From Cyathus striatus (taxonomy: Eukaryota > Basidiomycota > Agaricomycetes > Agaricales > Nidulariaceae), in contig JAOVFP010000022.1 of the NCBI GenBank assembly GCA_025738555.1, forward strand, positions 868,001 through 932,000: 64,000 nucleotides of DNA, read 5' to 3'. Below are positions 24,161 to 36,242 of this stretch, one piece after another; the first letter of the stretch is position 1; every line of letters starts with the position of its first letter. The translations under genes were made by a program, and so were the position numbers. Under the pieces are notes generated by a model. The model was not told the origin of the DNA. It saw nothing but the letters and a program-made list of their open reading frames with translations, and ran no database searches.

Positions 24161-24910
24161 ATGGCAAACCAAGACTATCGCAACTCTGAAGACCAGAACG
24201 ACCCTCAACACCCCCTTCTCGACGCCGAGAGTAGGGTGGAGAATAGAGTGAAAAGCATCTGGAATGGCTTCGTAGACTTTGCTCTAAGGGACAGTGTTCT
24301 CGAGGTTGCGGTTGGATTGATGTACGTTTCTAAAACATACTTGAGCATATATGATATGTACTGATACCAATATCAGTATCGCATCAGCGTTCACGAAGGT
24401 CGTCAACTCCTTAGTTTCAGATCTCATTCTACCCCCGCTCTCTCTCCTACCTTTCATGTCGAAAAACCTCGAAGAAAAGTTCTTAGTACTTAAGAAAGGA
24501 CCTAAGTTTTCTAAATTGCATGGATACAACACTCGAGAACTGGCCTTGGAGGACGGAGCGGTGATTTGGACTTATGGGTTCGTTCATATCGATCTCATAC
24601 TCTTGAAAGTTGTATCAACCATTCTTTTGTCACAGCGCATTCCTTGACCAACTTACAACGTTTATCGGAATCGGTCTCGTACTATACGGTCTCGCCAATT
24701 TGTATGGCTTTTTCACGAAGGACTCTATCATTCGTCATACCAGGCGATGCCCTTTCTGTAGGAAAGAGATCAGCGCAAAGGTATTGTCGATATCACATAT
24801 CACGTTACTCCACTCATAACTTACCTATTCTTACTTGCTAGGCGAAGCGCTGTCCAATGTGTACCTCTTGGCTCAATGGTAGAGATGACGAAGCGGAAAG
24901 TAGTTTGTAA
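24161..24910 (+). CDS. MscL-type mechanosensitive channel with C-terminal CxxC pair (191 aa)
   Basis: Exons are 24161-24321, 24377-24577, 24636-24780 and 24842-24910, all GT-AG. Residues 32-75 carry the MscL signature (FVDFALRDSVLEVAVGLIIA, then SAFTKVVNSLVSDLILPPLS), the N-terminal helix and first membrane helix lining the pore. The second membrane helix is at about 124-147. MscL opens on membrane tension to release solutes during osmotic downshock. Unlike bacterial MscL, the tail has CPFC (159-162) and CPMC (173-176), which together look like a zinc ribbon. It is longer than most bacterial forms (about 130-150 residues). The two-helix channel assignment is secure; the metal site is inference. 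Confidence 0.9.
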
Positions 24911-25822
24911 TGCATGACTGGACTAGCATCGGACAGTTTAAGTGACACCTTTCTATCTTCATCATCAACACAGTACGACTATATGTACTCCACAGACAGT
25001 TTATTTCAATAGCATTCAATGTACATTGCAAGTACACCATCTATCCCCACTGCATTTTATGCAAAGCCCTCTCAATCTCCAAGTGCGGTCCGACATCAAC
25101 CATGATCCGGTTTGTCGACTTTCACACTCGGAGTGACTAGATTAAGATACAAGTAGTGTGTTTCCTCACCCTGAGCTTGTACATTTAATACCATTATAGG
25201 AAGAAATGCATACCTACTCAGGCTACTCTGAACAATTACCCTCATCTACTCGACGCCCGTGTATGACGTCGATCACGAACTACCAAAGGGTAGCAGGGCA
25301 CTGTCCTGGCACTGTGACTCCGACAGACATCGGGTATTCCCATTTCTTGCTCCGAGTCACCGGAGGGATGTGACATCCTTTGTTTCTGCTCAACGATCAC
25401 AGCCTATCCTAGCCTATCGCAGCCCATCGCTTGGTCTTTCTAGCGGGCACTGCGTCTCCCTCGCCAACACAACTGCAACTGTAGTGCATCATTTGGGATC
25501 GTTTAAGATCACTTGACAAAAATGATTGATTGCATGCAGTGTCAGCCTGATCGAGGCAATCAGGAACGAACGTTCTCGGAGCCCTTTCCCCAAAACGCTA
25601 TTCTTACCTGCCTCATTGAAAGGTTTTCTTTCTCATTCATTTACTGGGCAGTCTCACGACATGCTCTTGGCTTTCACGATGTTCGCGGGATTGAATAATT
25701 GAGTAACGTCTTATTATTAGAATTGTCAGTACCTTTTCATCATACGACGTCAATTGGCGTTGTGCACATCGGTATATTATTGATAAATTAGAGAAAAAAG
25801 TTCATTGCTGTATGCAGTTGTA
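24911..25822. other. Intergenic; no gene seen
   Basis: Lies between convergent genes; only short unsupported frames. Confidence 0.45.
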
Positions 25823-26988
25823 TTAAACGTGAGTAGAAGTCGATATAACAGATCCTTCGCTAAATGTAATCTTTACAGTTTCCGGTTCTACCTGAGTAGG
25901 TGTTGTGAATTGTATGTTAGTCCCTGTACACTGTCCGTATACTTTCTTTTCATTTTCCGCCCTATTCCTTGCGATACGTACTAGAATGAGATTAAATGCT
26001 ATGCCTGCCACAGGAAGGTTCTGTTTACGACTTGGTCAATGTAATATGTATCGTAGCGATGAAGTCCTCACCACCCATCCAAAGAAAACAATCGCTGCCG
26101 AGTTAGGTGTCCACCATACCACAAAATGCGGGATAGCAATTATCAAATACAGTGCTCCCGACTCGACCAATACCCTCGTCGTAAACGAAAGGTGTTCAGT
26201 AGGCACTGTGAGGGACTTGATTGCAGCTCCAGAGCGCCATATCCGATAAACAATCATCGCTACGAAACATACATCAATATCGATGACATGAAAATATGAT
26301 GTTTTACTTACAAGTAGTATAAATATTTATAACGATAGTGGAGCTCCAGAATGGGGTGAGCACCGTCCCGGGACCGATGGACATGTTTACAGGCTGCCAC
26401 GCTGTAACTATGTCCGCACTTTGGACGATTTGCCAATATACTTGAAGGATTATGCACCCAAGGCCTCCCACCCAAAATATGGAAGGGAATATAATGATGA
26501 GTTTTCTTTTGGAATATATCAGCCAGCACCTGTACATCTGAATGCCAAATGTTAGTAAGTTTTGGATATAAGCAAATATCACAACTTTAATACCAAAACA
26601 GCATCTAAAATCAATATGGAAACATTTGCCACTGTACACTTATTAACACTAGTCATTAAGTATTCAACTTAAACTGCTATCTAGAAGCGGTACTTACCAT
26701 GACGGTTGCAGACCAATCTGTTTTCGTCGTGCCCTGATGAGGTATATTGTTACTTCGCACCTCCAGAATAGTATCTCGAACCGCAAGACATAGATGGACA
26801 GAAGAAAGTATGAATATTGCCAAAGAAGCTGACAGCATGATCCAGTTAATACGCCTGCGGATCTTCCATCCAGAGTCCGAAAATACAAGCCATCGAATAG
26901 TATAGCCAAGTGTAGAGAAGTATAATCCAGTGGTGAGCGCTGCAGCAAAAAGGGCAGCAACCATCTGCTCCGCAGATATTTGGTGCAT
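25823..26988 (-). CDS. Seven-helix membrane protein of Agaricomycetes (315 aa)
   Basis: Five exons from the right: 26988-26698, 26638-26594 (only 45 bases), 26537-26312, 26259-26072 and 26020-25823. The start ATG opens MHQISAEQMVAALFAAAL, the usual beginning of this large mushroom family of predicted seven-pass proteins. Marks of the family are DAVLMYRCW across the exon 2-3 junction, the following membrane helix IIIFPSIFW, and TTSMIVYRIW across exons 3-4. The last 60 residues are polar and probably cytoplasmic. Similar proteins are expanded in mushroom genomes and have been compared with G-protein-coupled receptors, but no ligand is known. I see about seven hydrophobic stretches. An in-frame extension upstream exists, but I prefer this start by family length. 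Confidence 0.8.
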
Positions 26989-28194
26989 GCCGCAATACAC
27001 TGGGGGGATATCTGTATAGCTGAGATAAGTTCGTGAGGAAGCTTTTATTCGCTGAAGTTGTTTGACTGCGCAGTTCTGATGGCTTCGAAGACTGTCTAAA
27101 GTGACCACATCATGGGACTCGATCAGCTCTGTAATTAGAGGATATATTTGCTTCGACTTGTATACACCACTTATATATAATCTGATTTACGTATCTCCTT
27201 TACGACCTTTAGTCTCCAGGCCCGTCTAAATGTTTCTACTATATCCTGAAAGAAAACCCAACTTGAACCCAGCAGTGTCGGGTGTGCGAAAGGAAATCCC
27301 TTTTCAAGGCTGCTTACTTCATTATGGAAATTCCATTATCAACGAGGTCGATACGTGAACAGTTCTGTACTTAATGCGTTCGCTAATCTTCACGACGCCT
27401 CCTGATGCTAGTAGTTACGGTTGCCAGTCGTGGGAAATACAAGTAACGCTACCCATGGACTCCTGGCTACAGCCTACAGCTAAGTACATCCAACTGAGCA
27501 GCTTCCAAGCCATAGCCACGGAAGCGAGTAGTCAAGCGGCTCTGCTTTCAAACAACTTCCAAAGCTGAACAATTCGGTGGCCCTTTGAGCAAATCTCGAG
27601 TTCACTTAGTTACGCTGCTCCAATCTTCACAGCAGTAGCGCTCGTCGGACTTACGCTAAGCTTAGTACTGTACACCGCTCGCTATCACTGTCAACTGATC
27701 CATCGATGGACCATAGTAACGTCAACTTCCAAAACGGATCGAGAAAAGTCAAACGTGCCTGTCCGTGCCTGTACCTGACCTGTCCAAAAATGCTCAAGAG
27801 TCTAACGTGCAATGTTAGAAAACCGGTGATGAACATTGCATCTCTTCGGTACGATCAGTTCTATATTCATCCATCCTATACTATCCTTTCAGCGACTGAA
27901 AACTACGAAGATAATTACAATGCTAGTGATGAGACCAACCACCGGCTCGTAGCATAATGTGGTATAGGGTTTTGAAGATATCATTTACATTCCATAGCAG
28001 TGCTTAGAGCCGCACTAATTGGCCGCCCTGGATAAGCAGAGATTTGCCTATTGCAGACCTGATTTGACAGTCTCAGGATCGTGCTAGGAACGAAGTCCGA
28101 ATCGCATTGGTAGTCTGGGGGCAATGTCGGATCATCATATACGCCTTTATAACCTCACAGTGGCAATTCGTTTGTCCCTCTGTAAATCGCCCCC
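26989..28194. other. Intergenic; divergent promoter region
   Basis: No supported gene. A TATA-like tttataac lies near 28146, about 50 bases before the next gene's ATG. Confidence 0.45.
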
Positions 28195-30051
28195 ATGATT
28201 ACCTCGTTCTCCAAATTTGTCGTTTCCTCTCTCCCAGTACATGACAATGCCGTCAAGAACATTATTTTTCATGCCGCCACGATTTTGCTCCAGATATCGA
28301 TAACGAAGTTTTTCGCATTCCTAGCGCTTCGTTCCAACTACTACACATCGTATTTGATGTTTTCGGAGAATATCATCAAGAAGGCAGTTTTCGCAGCATC
28401 CAGGAAGTTTCGACCCCAGGCACTACTCGTACTTCTATTTGCTATCGCGTTCAGTGCCTCTAATCTCTACGACACGTTACTATGGGCACTAGATTCCCCT
28501 GGATATATCGTCCACTCGTCCACACTTACCGCAGAGGATGCTTCAAGGAACATGTTGACGAACCCTTCATACATTAACTTCATCTCCAACCCCACGAGAA
28601 ACCTCAACGACATCAACGTCGACGAATCCCTCACAGGCAACCTTTACAAGACAGGATTTAACTTCACATTTCCCGAGATAATCCCCTCCGATAACAAAAC
28701 AGCTTTTACATCGAGCCAGCCTTTTGAACTCGCAGGTCCTCGGATATGGTTGGACGAGGAAGGGCTATCCGTCTCGGTAGACCAACTTCAGGCTGTAACC
28801 ACGCAGGTGTACTGTCCTTCCGTAGTCTCTGGGGCTGCACTTGTTTGGAAGTGCGTTTTCCCAAACCACAATGGGTCTGAGATGTTAACACAACTTTACG
28901 GGAAACCTCTGATCTGGTGGGACAATGAAACCGATTCGAGATATCTCTCTATGAGTAGGAAGGACAACCCATGGCAATCGCTAGGCACTGGAGGGGACAC
29001 TGCGGTTATGAAGCATGTATTTACTGTGACGAAAGGCAGCACCAGACATACTTTTCTTCAGACAGTAGTTAAAGTGACTATGGTTTCGATTAACCCACCG
29101 AGGTTGGACGATGGGGAAATCACAGAGTTGATCAGGCGGACGTGGTCAGCGGATCCTACACAGCCCATCGACAATGCCACCCAGTCACTAGCTGATTTCA
29201 TTGTTGGTGCTCAAGCAAATGGGACGAGCGCATCTCTCGGATCATACATTGGACTGGCAGACAACTCTTCCGTTTTTGCAGCTAGCATCGAGCTCTTACA
29301 TCCCACCCAAACCGTAACTGTAAACGACGATCCTCTTTACGCCCTCCTCCGCATATCCTCGACAAACATCACTTACATTCGTTCTGAGACCCTTCCGGAA
29401 TCGGTGCAGCCCTTGGAGCCCTGCAATTATTACTATGAAAACCTTGCTTTCGGAGGCAAGGTTACAAAGACCGATTGTTACCGGAGTTTGCAAGCGAACC
29501 AGACTGGGGCTCGTTTTCTCGGACAGCTGGATTCCTCTGCTATCACGATTCTCACTGATATCATTGGCGATGGCAGTAAATCCACCAATGACGGTGCTTT
29601 AAACGCAACTGGGTGGCTCTGGTATACCGATAACCAAGATCGTATCGACAGCCTACTTTTGTCCCGAGGCATTACCCTCGGTGGCAATCCTACGACAGTA
29701 GGTATCGAGGTGAAGACTACTGTTCCAGCAATATCATACCTCCAGGTTTTACTTGTCGTTCTTCCTTTGATATTGGCCATTATTGCTCTTTTGACGATGA
29801 TGAAGGACCATGGAGGCTACTATAGTAGCTCCTTCCTTTCCGCCTTGTCCGCCACAACTCACATTAGCTCGGATTCGTGCACGAAACTTCCATTTGCAAG
29901 CGCGCCACCAGATATTCGGCTCAAATATGTTGGCCAACATGTAGTATTGCAGACAGGGAACGGGGATACAGTTACGCTTGTTAACCCCGGAGAATTATCT
30001 CCTTACTTGGTATCGTCGGAGCCTCTTCTTAGTGATAATAAGGAAGTTTAG
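28195..30051 (+). CDS. Large intronless membrane glycoprotein, unrecognised (618 aa)
   Basis: A single uninterrupted frame from ATG to TAG, unusual here because nearly every other gene has several introns. Hydrophobic segments lie at about residues 22-48 and 76-98 near the N-terminus and 511-534 near the C-terminus (LLVVLPLILAIIALL). Between them lies a ~400-residue region with many N-x-S/T sites, so it is probably extracellular or lumenal. It contains few cysteines. The C-terminal ~80 residues would be cytoplasmic. I know the general shape (N-terminal helices, large glycosylated loop, one late helix) from uncharacterised mushroom proteins, but can assign no function. The last ~20 codons recur as a decayed copy at about 33320-33391. 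Confidence 0.85.
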   Translation: MITSFSKFVVSSLPVHDNAVKNIIFHAATILLQISITKFFAFLALRSNYYTSYLMFSENIIKKAVFAASRKFRPQALLVLLFAIAFSASNLYDTLLWALDSPGYIVHSSTLTAEDASRNMLTNPSYINFISNPTRNLNDINVDESLTGNLYKTGFNFTFPEIIPSDNKTAFTSSQPFELAGPRIWLDEEGLSVSVDQLQAVTTQVYCPSVVSGAALVWKCVFPNHNGSEMLTQLYGKPLIWWDNETDSRYLSMSRKDNPWQSLGTGGDTAVMKHVFTVTKGSTRHTFLQTVVKVTMVSINPPRLDDGEITELIRRTWSADPTQPIDNATQSLADFIVGAQANGTSASLGSYIGLADNSSVFAASIELLHPTQTVTVNDDPLYALLRISSTNITYIRSETLPESVQPLEPCNYYYENLAFGGKVTKTDCYRSLQANQTGARFLGQLDSSAITILTDIIGDGSKSTNDGALNATGWLWYTDNQDRIDSLLLSRGITLGGNPTTVGIEVKTTVPAISYLQVLLVVLPLILAIIALLTMMKDHGGYYSSSFLSALSATTHISSDSCTKLPFASAPPDIRLKYVGQHVVLQTGNGDTVTLVNPGELSPYLVSSEPLLSDNKEV

Positions 30052-30202
30052 CCGAGAATTTCATTTATGTGCGGACACTTTTATCACGTTTTTACGACGG
30101 GATCATATGTATTTTATCTCACGTTGAGTCAAAAGATAACGGTACATATATGTATGTCACAAAAGAGAATGACAATGACAACTGCAAGAATGGTCAATAC
30201 CG

Positions 30203-30758
30203 TTACAATGGTAGGCCATTTGGTTGGCATGTAGCTCCTTGTCCAAGATACTGAACAAAATCTGCAGCGTTAACCAAAAAAAGTTTCGCTGCCAGAGGGA
30301 TTGGAACAGGAGGGACAACTCCCCCGGTACAATCAGGATTCCTAAATCAGTTCCATGAAGTTGATTAATACACCCTTCAACGTCATAATTATGTACGCAC
30401 GGGTTATTGTAGCAAGTTACAGACTTGCAAAAAACGGCCATCTGAGCTTTGTTTCCGTTGACTACATACGGATAGCACTGGTTGTACTTGAATGTAGTGT
30501 AATTATTGTCTCCGTAGCGAACTGCAACATACTACAGGATATTGTTAGTTTGATTCCACATGTTATCAGTGTGAAAACGCATAATACCGTCCCATAGATA
30601 TTAGAATCCTGACACATGTTATATAGTTTAACATATTCAGGAATCAGCTGAAGGGGAATGGTGGGAAATCCCGGAAGCAGAACATCTGCAGGTGTGATAT
30701 CCTGTGCGACCACCAGCATGGATGTAGCGAAAATAATAAGAGTAGAAAGTAGCTTCAT
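30203..30758 (-). CDS. Secreted cysteine-bearing protein, tandem family member 1 (146 aa)
   Basis: Exons from the right: 30758-30588, 30531-30401 and 30341-30203. The signal peptide is residues 1-19 (MKLLSTLIIFATSMLVVAQ). The mature protein holds six cysteines, in NMC, QC, FC, TC, DC and TC, and the block ADVLLPGFPTIPL. It ends in ATCQPNGLPL. Donor and acceptor sites and exon lengths are the same in all three copies (171/131/139 here). No membrane anchor and no known domain; probably a small secreted protein, possibly surface or effector related. It reads toward the 618-aa gene, tail to tail, 151 bases apart. Confidence 0.8.
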
Positions 30759-31149
30759 GGCGAGGAATAGTATGCTTGTAAGTCTGCGAAATTGAAGAGG
30801 GGAGAACTGGAGTAAGCTGAAATTCTCAACTTTCTTTTATACTGTGCGCTGATACAAAAACATCCAAGAACTTCCTAGAATAATTATGTCTGACAGATTT
30901 CCTGCAGATCCGAAGTATCATCAATTCAGTTTCAAGGGACATATAAATTTGTAGTTACATCTTATACTTTCAGATTACTTAGCTCCACTTCTTGCGACAA
31001 GTTAGACAGTTGACAGCCATATGAATTTTTTTTACGTATTGCTTGAATATATATCATGCATGGTAAATCAGTACTTAAAGATAGGGTAACGGAACTTCAA
31101 TGGATTTTCATTTGTGACCGGTGACCCCTGAAGAATATGAAGTGCATGT

Positions 31150-31620
31150 GCATATTACACCGTCCTGAGTGGCTGAGGAACAAGATTGTATCACTAGGTT
31201 TACTCAATACAATAGCTGCCAGCCAAGTACATTCTAAGTTGTTCACCCTTCAGAATCCTCAACATTCAATGTTCAGCGTTACAACTTCCATTCCATAGAG
31301 CTGATTTCCGTGACTTCCATATTTATATACCCGTTCGTCCATTTTTCCTATCATCAATACGTAGTGTGGGAGATATTCTCGACCAGAGGCTCGGAGTCGT
31401 TTCCGGGTAAGGAGGATTACGTAATTTGAGGAACATAAGCATGAGCCCTTGAGCCAGGTGTTCCCTGGGTGTTCCGCTAGAGCCTAGCGCTGTTCCATCA
31501 TGATACGATAAGTAGTAAGTACCGTAGTGAAAAACGAATGAATTATCATAGTAGTATCTCTGGCCACGGAAACCTTCCGTGACAAAGCTGAAAAGTCTAC
31601 ACCAATTCAATTTTTACAAA
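31150..31620 (+). repeat. Decayed F-box gene 5' fragment, tandem unit 1
   Basis: The stretch around 31485-31605 (catcatgatacgataagtag, then ccacggaaaccttccgtgac) matches 34578-34735 at the beginning of the F-box gene. The upstream part matches 32680-32880 and 34270-34520. No frame is preserved. It shows that the secreted-protein gene was copied together with its divergent F-box neighbour. Confidence 0.6.
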
Positions 31621-31745
31621 CTGAACCAAATGTACTTTATGTGTATCATTTTGAGGAGTCGAGTGCATGGGATGATACAGTACATCATATACATATGTCA
31701 CAAAAAATAAAATGACGGCACCCACTGCAAGAATGATCGATATTA

Positions 31746-32296
31746 TTACACTGGTAGGCCATTTGGTTGGCATGTAGCTCCTTGTCCAACGAGTTGAACA
31801 AAATCAGCAACATTAACCAAGACAAGATTCGCTGGCAGAGGGAACGGAATAGGAGGGATAGCTCCCCCGGTACAATCAGGATTCCTAAACCATTGCCACC
31901 ATATTGATTAATGTGCCCTTCAAATCATATAATTTTATACGCACGGGTTATTGTAGCAAGTTACAGATTTGCAAAAAACGGCTATCTCAGCTTTGTTTCC
32001 GTCAATTACATACTGATAACACTGATTGTACTTGAATGTAGTGTAATTGTTGTTTCCATAGCGGACTGCGACGTACTGAAAGATACAGGTAAGTTTGATT
32101 CCACAATGTAGTGTCATATGCATACCGTCCCATCAACATTGGAATTCTGGCACATGTTGTATAGTTTAACATATTCGGGAACCAATTCAAGGGGAATAGT
32201 GGGGAACCCCGGAAGCAAAACGTCTGCAGGTGTGATATCCTGTGTAGCCACTAGTACGGACGCTGCAAGGACTACAAGAGTAGAAAGTAGCTTCAT
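31746..32296 (-). CDS. Secreted cysteine-bearing protein, tandem family member 2 (146 aa)
   Basis: Exons from the right: 32296-32126, 32075-31945 and 31884-31746, frame intact, lengths 171/131/139. The signal peptide reads MKLLSTLVVLAASVLVATQ. The six cysteines are at the same places as in member 1. The exon 2-3 splice (donor after AACCC, acceptor ttag before GAATCC) is the only one that keeps NPDCTGG in frame, and it is preserved in all three copies. Its 3' flank and part of the last intron are near-repeats of those of member 1. Function unknown; secreted. Confidence 0.8.
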
Positions 32297-32679
32297 GGAG
32301 AAGAGCTATACTACGTGTAAGTCTGCGAAATTGACGATAGGATGACTGGAGTAAGCTGAAATTCTCTGCTCGTTTTTATACTCTGCATTGATATAAACAT
32401 CCAATAACTTTCCTAGAATAATTATAATTGTCTGGCAATGGTTTGACAGGTTTTCTGCGGATCAAAATATCGTCAATTTAATTTAAACAGACATATGAAT
32501 TTGTAGGTATTTTTTAGAGTACTTAGCTCCGGTTCCTGCGAAGAGCCTCTGGATAGTTGACATCCGTATAAAAAGTCTACATACCAGTGCTTGAAATTTA
32601 CATATATATTGTAGCAAACCAGTGCCCCAAGAAATGAAAAAGTTGAATAGATTTTGTGACCCTAAATACTGTTATAATG

Positions 32680-33391
32680 ATAGCAGTGGCTGAGGAACAA
32701 AATTGCGTTACCAACCTGATTCATGCGACACAATAGCTTCTAGTCACAAGCATTCAAAGCTGTTCGGTTCATCTTTCAGAACCCTCAGCATTCTTCTATT
32801 TCACCGAGTTCATTTCCACTGCACCTTCGCATTTACATATCCATTCGTCGGATTGCCACGCTATATTTTCGAGAAGTCTTATTACTGACTCTCACACCAA
32901 AATCTGAAGCTGGAAGCATATAAGTAAATCCAAAAAAGCGGGGTCAGCTGAAACTTCAGACAAGAAGAATGAATGCGCAGAAAAAAAATTCGTCGCGCTA
33001 AGCTAACAGTGCACCCAAATTTAAAAGCTATGTCGGGGGTTGAAATGTTCATTAGTACATCTGAGGGCCTCGAGAATCAACTTCTAATGAATAGTCGTCG
33101 GAAAGAAGCTTGTTGGACAGAAATACTCAACAGCTTTTCTTCTCACAAAGTCTTCCCTGATTTAAATAAAACCATTTCAAAGTACCTAAGTAACAACTTC
33201 TTCATTGTTCCTCATTCATAATGTGGGAAACTTTGTCGGTCGGAGGCTCTGAGCCATTTGTAAATGGTTTGACGATACTTATAAGTCACTTTTACTTTCA
33301 CACCTCGCACCTAGTGTGAACTGGTAGCCCGGGAGAATTACTTCCGTACTTGGTATCTCGACGCATCTGCTAATTAGTGATAAAGAAGTTT
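32680..33391 (+). repeat. Tandem unit 2 flank with tail fragment of the 618-aa gene
   Basis: From 32680 to 32880 it matches the flank of unit 1, and 33222-33260 (gtgggaaactttgtcggtcg) matches 34497-34535. At about 33328-33391 it matches the last codons of the large membrane glycoprotein gene (29985-30051), including the final TTAG-like end, with altered bases. The order SSP gene - F-box fragment - glycoprotein tail tells the size of the copied unit, about 1.5-1.75 kb. Confidence 0.6.
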
Positions 33392-33487
33392 AACCAAGCA
33401 TAGGTACCATACTTCAACAAAATCGCATACGTAGAGACTCGGGATAGGATTGAAAGTTTACCACGGCTCTAAGATTGGTCGATATAA

Positions 33488-34031
33488 TTACACCGGTGGG
33501 CCATTTTCTTGTCACGTAGCTCCTTGTCCAAGGTACTGAACAAAATCTGCAGCGTTAACCAAGAAGAATTTCGCTGCCAAAGGAACTGGAACAGGAGGAA
33601 CGGCTCCCCCGGTACAATCAGGATTCCTAAATGCCACGAAGTTGATTAACATGCCCTTTCAGTGTCATAAGAATGTACGCACGGATTATTATAGCAAGTT
33701 ACAGATTTGCAAAAAACGGCCATCTGAGCTTTGTTTCCGTTAATTACATACGGATAACATTGGTTGTACTTGAAAGTAGCATAATTATCGTCTCCATATC
33801 GAACTGCGACGTACTAAGGGATATAGGTTAGCTTAATTCTACAAAGCACTAGTGTAAGCATACCGTCCCATCGACAGAATCCTGGCACATGTTGTATAGC
33901 TTAACATATTTAGGAACTAGCTCAAGGGGAATGGTGGGAAACCCCGGAAGCAGAACATCTGCAAGTGTGATATCCTGTGCAGCCACTAGCATGGATACTG
34001 CGAAGATTATAAGAGTAGGAAAGAAATTCAT
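33488..34031 (-). CDS. Secreted cysteine-bearing protein, tandem family member 3 (145 aa)
   Basis: Exons from the right: 34031-33864 (168), 33813-33683 (131) and 33626-33488 (139); the frame is intact. The signal peptide MNFFPTLIIFAVSMLVAAQ is more diverged than the other two. One codon is missing near the end of exon 1 (CQDSVDGT against CQDSNIYGT). All six cysteines are kept. The stop lies at the family position (ENGPPV). It is divergently arranged with the F-box gene, about 630 bases apart. Confidence 0.8.
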
Positions 34032-34659
34032 GGCGAGGAGCTACGTCTGTAAGTCCGCGCTTGATGAGTAAAGACTGGAGTAAGTTGGTATTCTCAATTA
34101 ATTTATATATGTATCGATAAGTATAAAAAGACCTTCAAGTACATTTCAGACTGGCTCCACTCAAAGATACGGTGTCAATCAGAAGTTTACGTTTAATAGA
34201 CATGATAGCCAGTGCATGATAGTAATGGCTACTGTCACTTGTGATCCATTGACGTCCAAACTTGAAGTAGTTCTTAAGTATTACAGTGATTGAAGAACAA
34301 GATTGCTCGCACCAAATCGGGCTTGCCTGAAACTTCAAGCTTCAAGCTTCAGGCCCAGGCAAGAAAGAATGCGCAGACAACCCAGTTAGGCAGATGTTGT
34401 GACACTTCTAAGAAACTCTGCTTCATATTCTGAATCTCACAAATTCTTTTCTATTCGAAACAATTTGCCGTTTGGAAATAAGTACCTTTCCTGTTCGTGG
34501 GAAACTTTTTCGGTAGGAGGTTCGGAGCCGTTGCCGCGAAACCCCCGCGGATGATAAATTTGAGCTGCGTTCGGCATCATGATGCGATAAGTAGTGAAAA
34601 ATGGCAACTTCCTTCAAGCTTACTCATGGCGAGACCGAGGTCTTTTCCATACCGTCAAC

Positions 34660-36242
34660 ATGTTCAAGCCCATTTCTTCAAATATCTTGTCTCTAGCCAC
34701 AGAAACCTTCCACGATATTGGAACAAAGGTGAAAAGTCTTGGTACTAATTCATTAAACTCAACTCAGCTGAATTTCTGTCGTTGCACAAGCTTGATCACA
34801 AGGATGTTCAAAGTCTCAGAGCAACATGTAAACGACTTGATGATACTCTCAAGCCTCTTGCACTTTCTCGCCTTATACTTAATATGAATAGAGCAAACCT
34901 AGACTTTACCATCGAACAACTGGCTGCATATGCAACAAATACCACATCTGCTATACCGTACGTTCGAACTTTGGATCTCAGATGTTTCGCTCCTTCCCGC
35001 GATCCAAATTCCACCCAAGCTGCAATAATTACAAATGGGGACGGAACTTGGTCATATGTATTTCCAACTAAAGAGCCTTGTCCTGAAATAATTATGGCAG
35101 AGAAGAGACTGCACGAATACCTTCCCATCTTGCTTCCTCAACTTACAAATGTCCGCAGAGTAAGGTATATCACTTTCACACTCTGGCTAGCATAATTCTG
35201 AACAAAGTAGGTGGACGCTATCCGCACCTGACCTACAGTGGACATACTCTTTGATCGTGGACTACATTCTTAACCTACCTCATCTGGAAGATTTTTCGGC
35301 GCTCTTCATCCATGGGCTGTTAAATTCTTTACCGTTCACGATGATTCCAAGATTGAACAGGCTTACAGTATCTGGCATATACATGGCGAACTGCAAAAAG
35401 TCAATCATCCAATTCCTCACGGACACCGTGGCCAACAGCCCTGAATTAAGAGAAGTAGAACTTCATAGTGGATTTTACAGTGCAGACGATGACTCTGATG
35501 CGCCAACACTTCATCAACTATTTGAGAACATTCCTCAGGATAGAACTTCAAATATTCAGCGATTATCACTTACTTGTTGGCGTACGCTATTGGATGTTCA
35601 GACTATACCACATCTACACCATCTGAAATCACTCCAAATTGACCATAACCTCCACACTATCAATTTTGGTTCCTCTATGTCAGATATCTGGTCGTCGCTA
35701 CAAAGCGAAAGAATCCATCTTGAGGAAATACGGCTCAACCTCGTCGACGTAGAGAATGGTCTAATCGACTACTTAGCTTCTTACTCTGGCTTGAAGCAAC
35801 TCCTTTTAACGAACTTTGAATGCAGATGGAGCGACCCCAAGGATGTGAAGCAAATCGCAAAACAATTTTTCGCAATGGCGCTCTATCCTCATGTAGAATC
35901 GCTCGAAATACTCAAGCTATATCCCTATACAGAGAATGACTGGTGTGTCGACAGCAACAATGCTCCCGCTATTTTGCAATGTAAATGGCTAAAGGAGCTT
36001 CATATCGCTATTCGTTCTCGGAGTCAGACCAAGCCAGTAATCAGGGTACGTGTCTGTCTATGTTCCAGCGCCGGCCAGATATCTAAAGACAGCTATGATA
36101 GCAACTCATTGTGGAAGTATCCAAAGGACTAGTACATCTTGAACGATTATCCGTCTGTTGCCCTTATGGCTCGCCAGACTATGATATAGATCTGGGACGC
36201 GAAGGAGAGTGGGACCTCAGCACGTTAGCTTTGTTCCGCTGA
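34660..36242 (+). CDS. F-box-like protein with leucine-rich C-terminal region
   Basis: Recognisable exons are about 34768-35164, 35211-36045 and 36102-36242, joined by GT-AG introns in phase. The F-box helix part reads LDHKDVQSLRATCKRLDD, followed by PLALSRLILN, as in many mushroom F-box proteins that recruit substrates to SCF ubiquitin ligases. The later part has repeated leucine-rich lines (LPHLEDFSALFIHGLLN, LKQLLLTNFE, LVHLERLSVCC). The beginning is uncertain: an ATG at 34660 gives SLATETFHDIG in a fitting frame, but linking it to 34768 needs either a very short intron (26 bases) or a frameshift. So the gene may be broken at its 5' end. It ends 247 bases from the convergent Apn2 gene. Confidence 0.6.
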
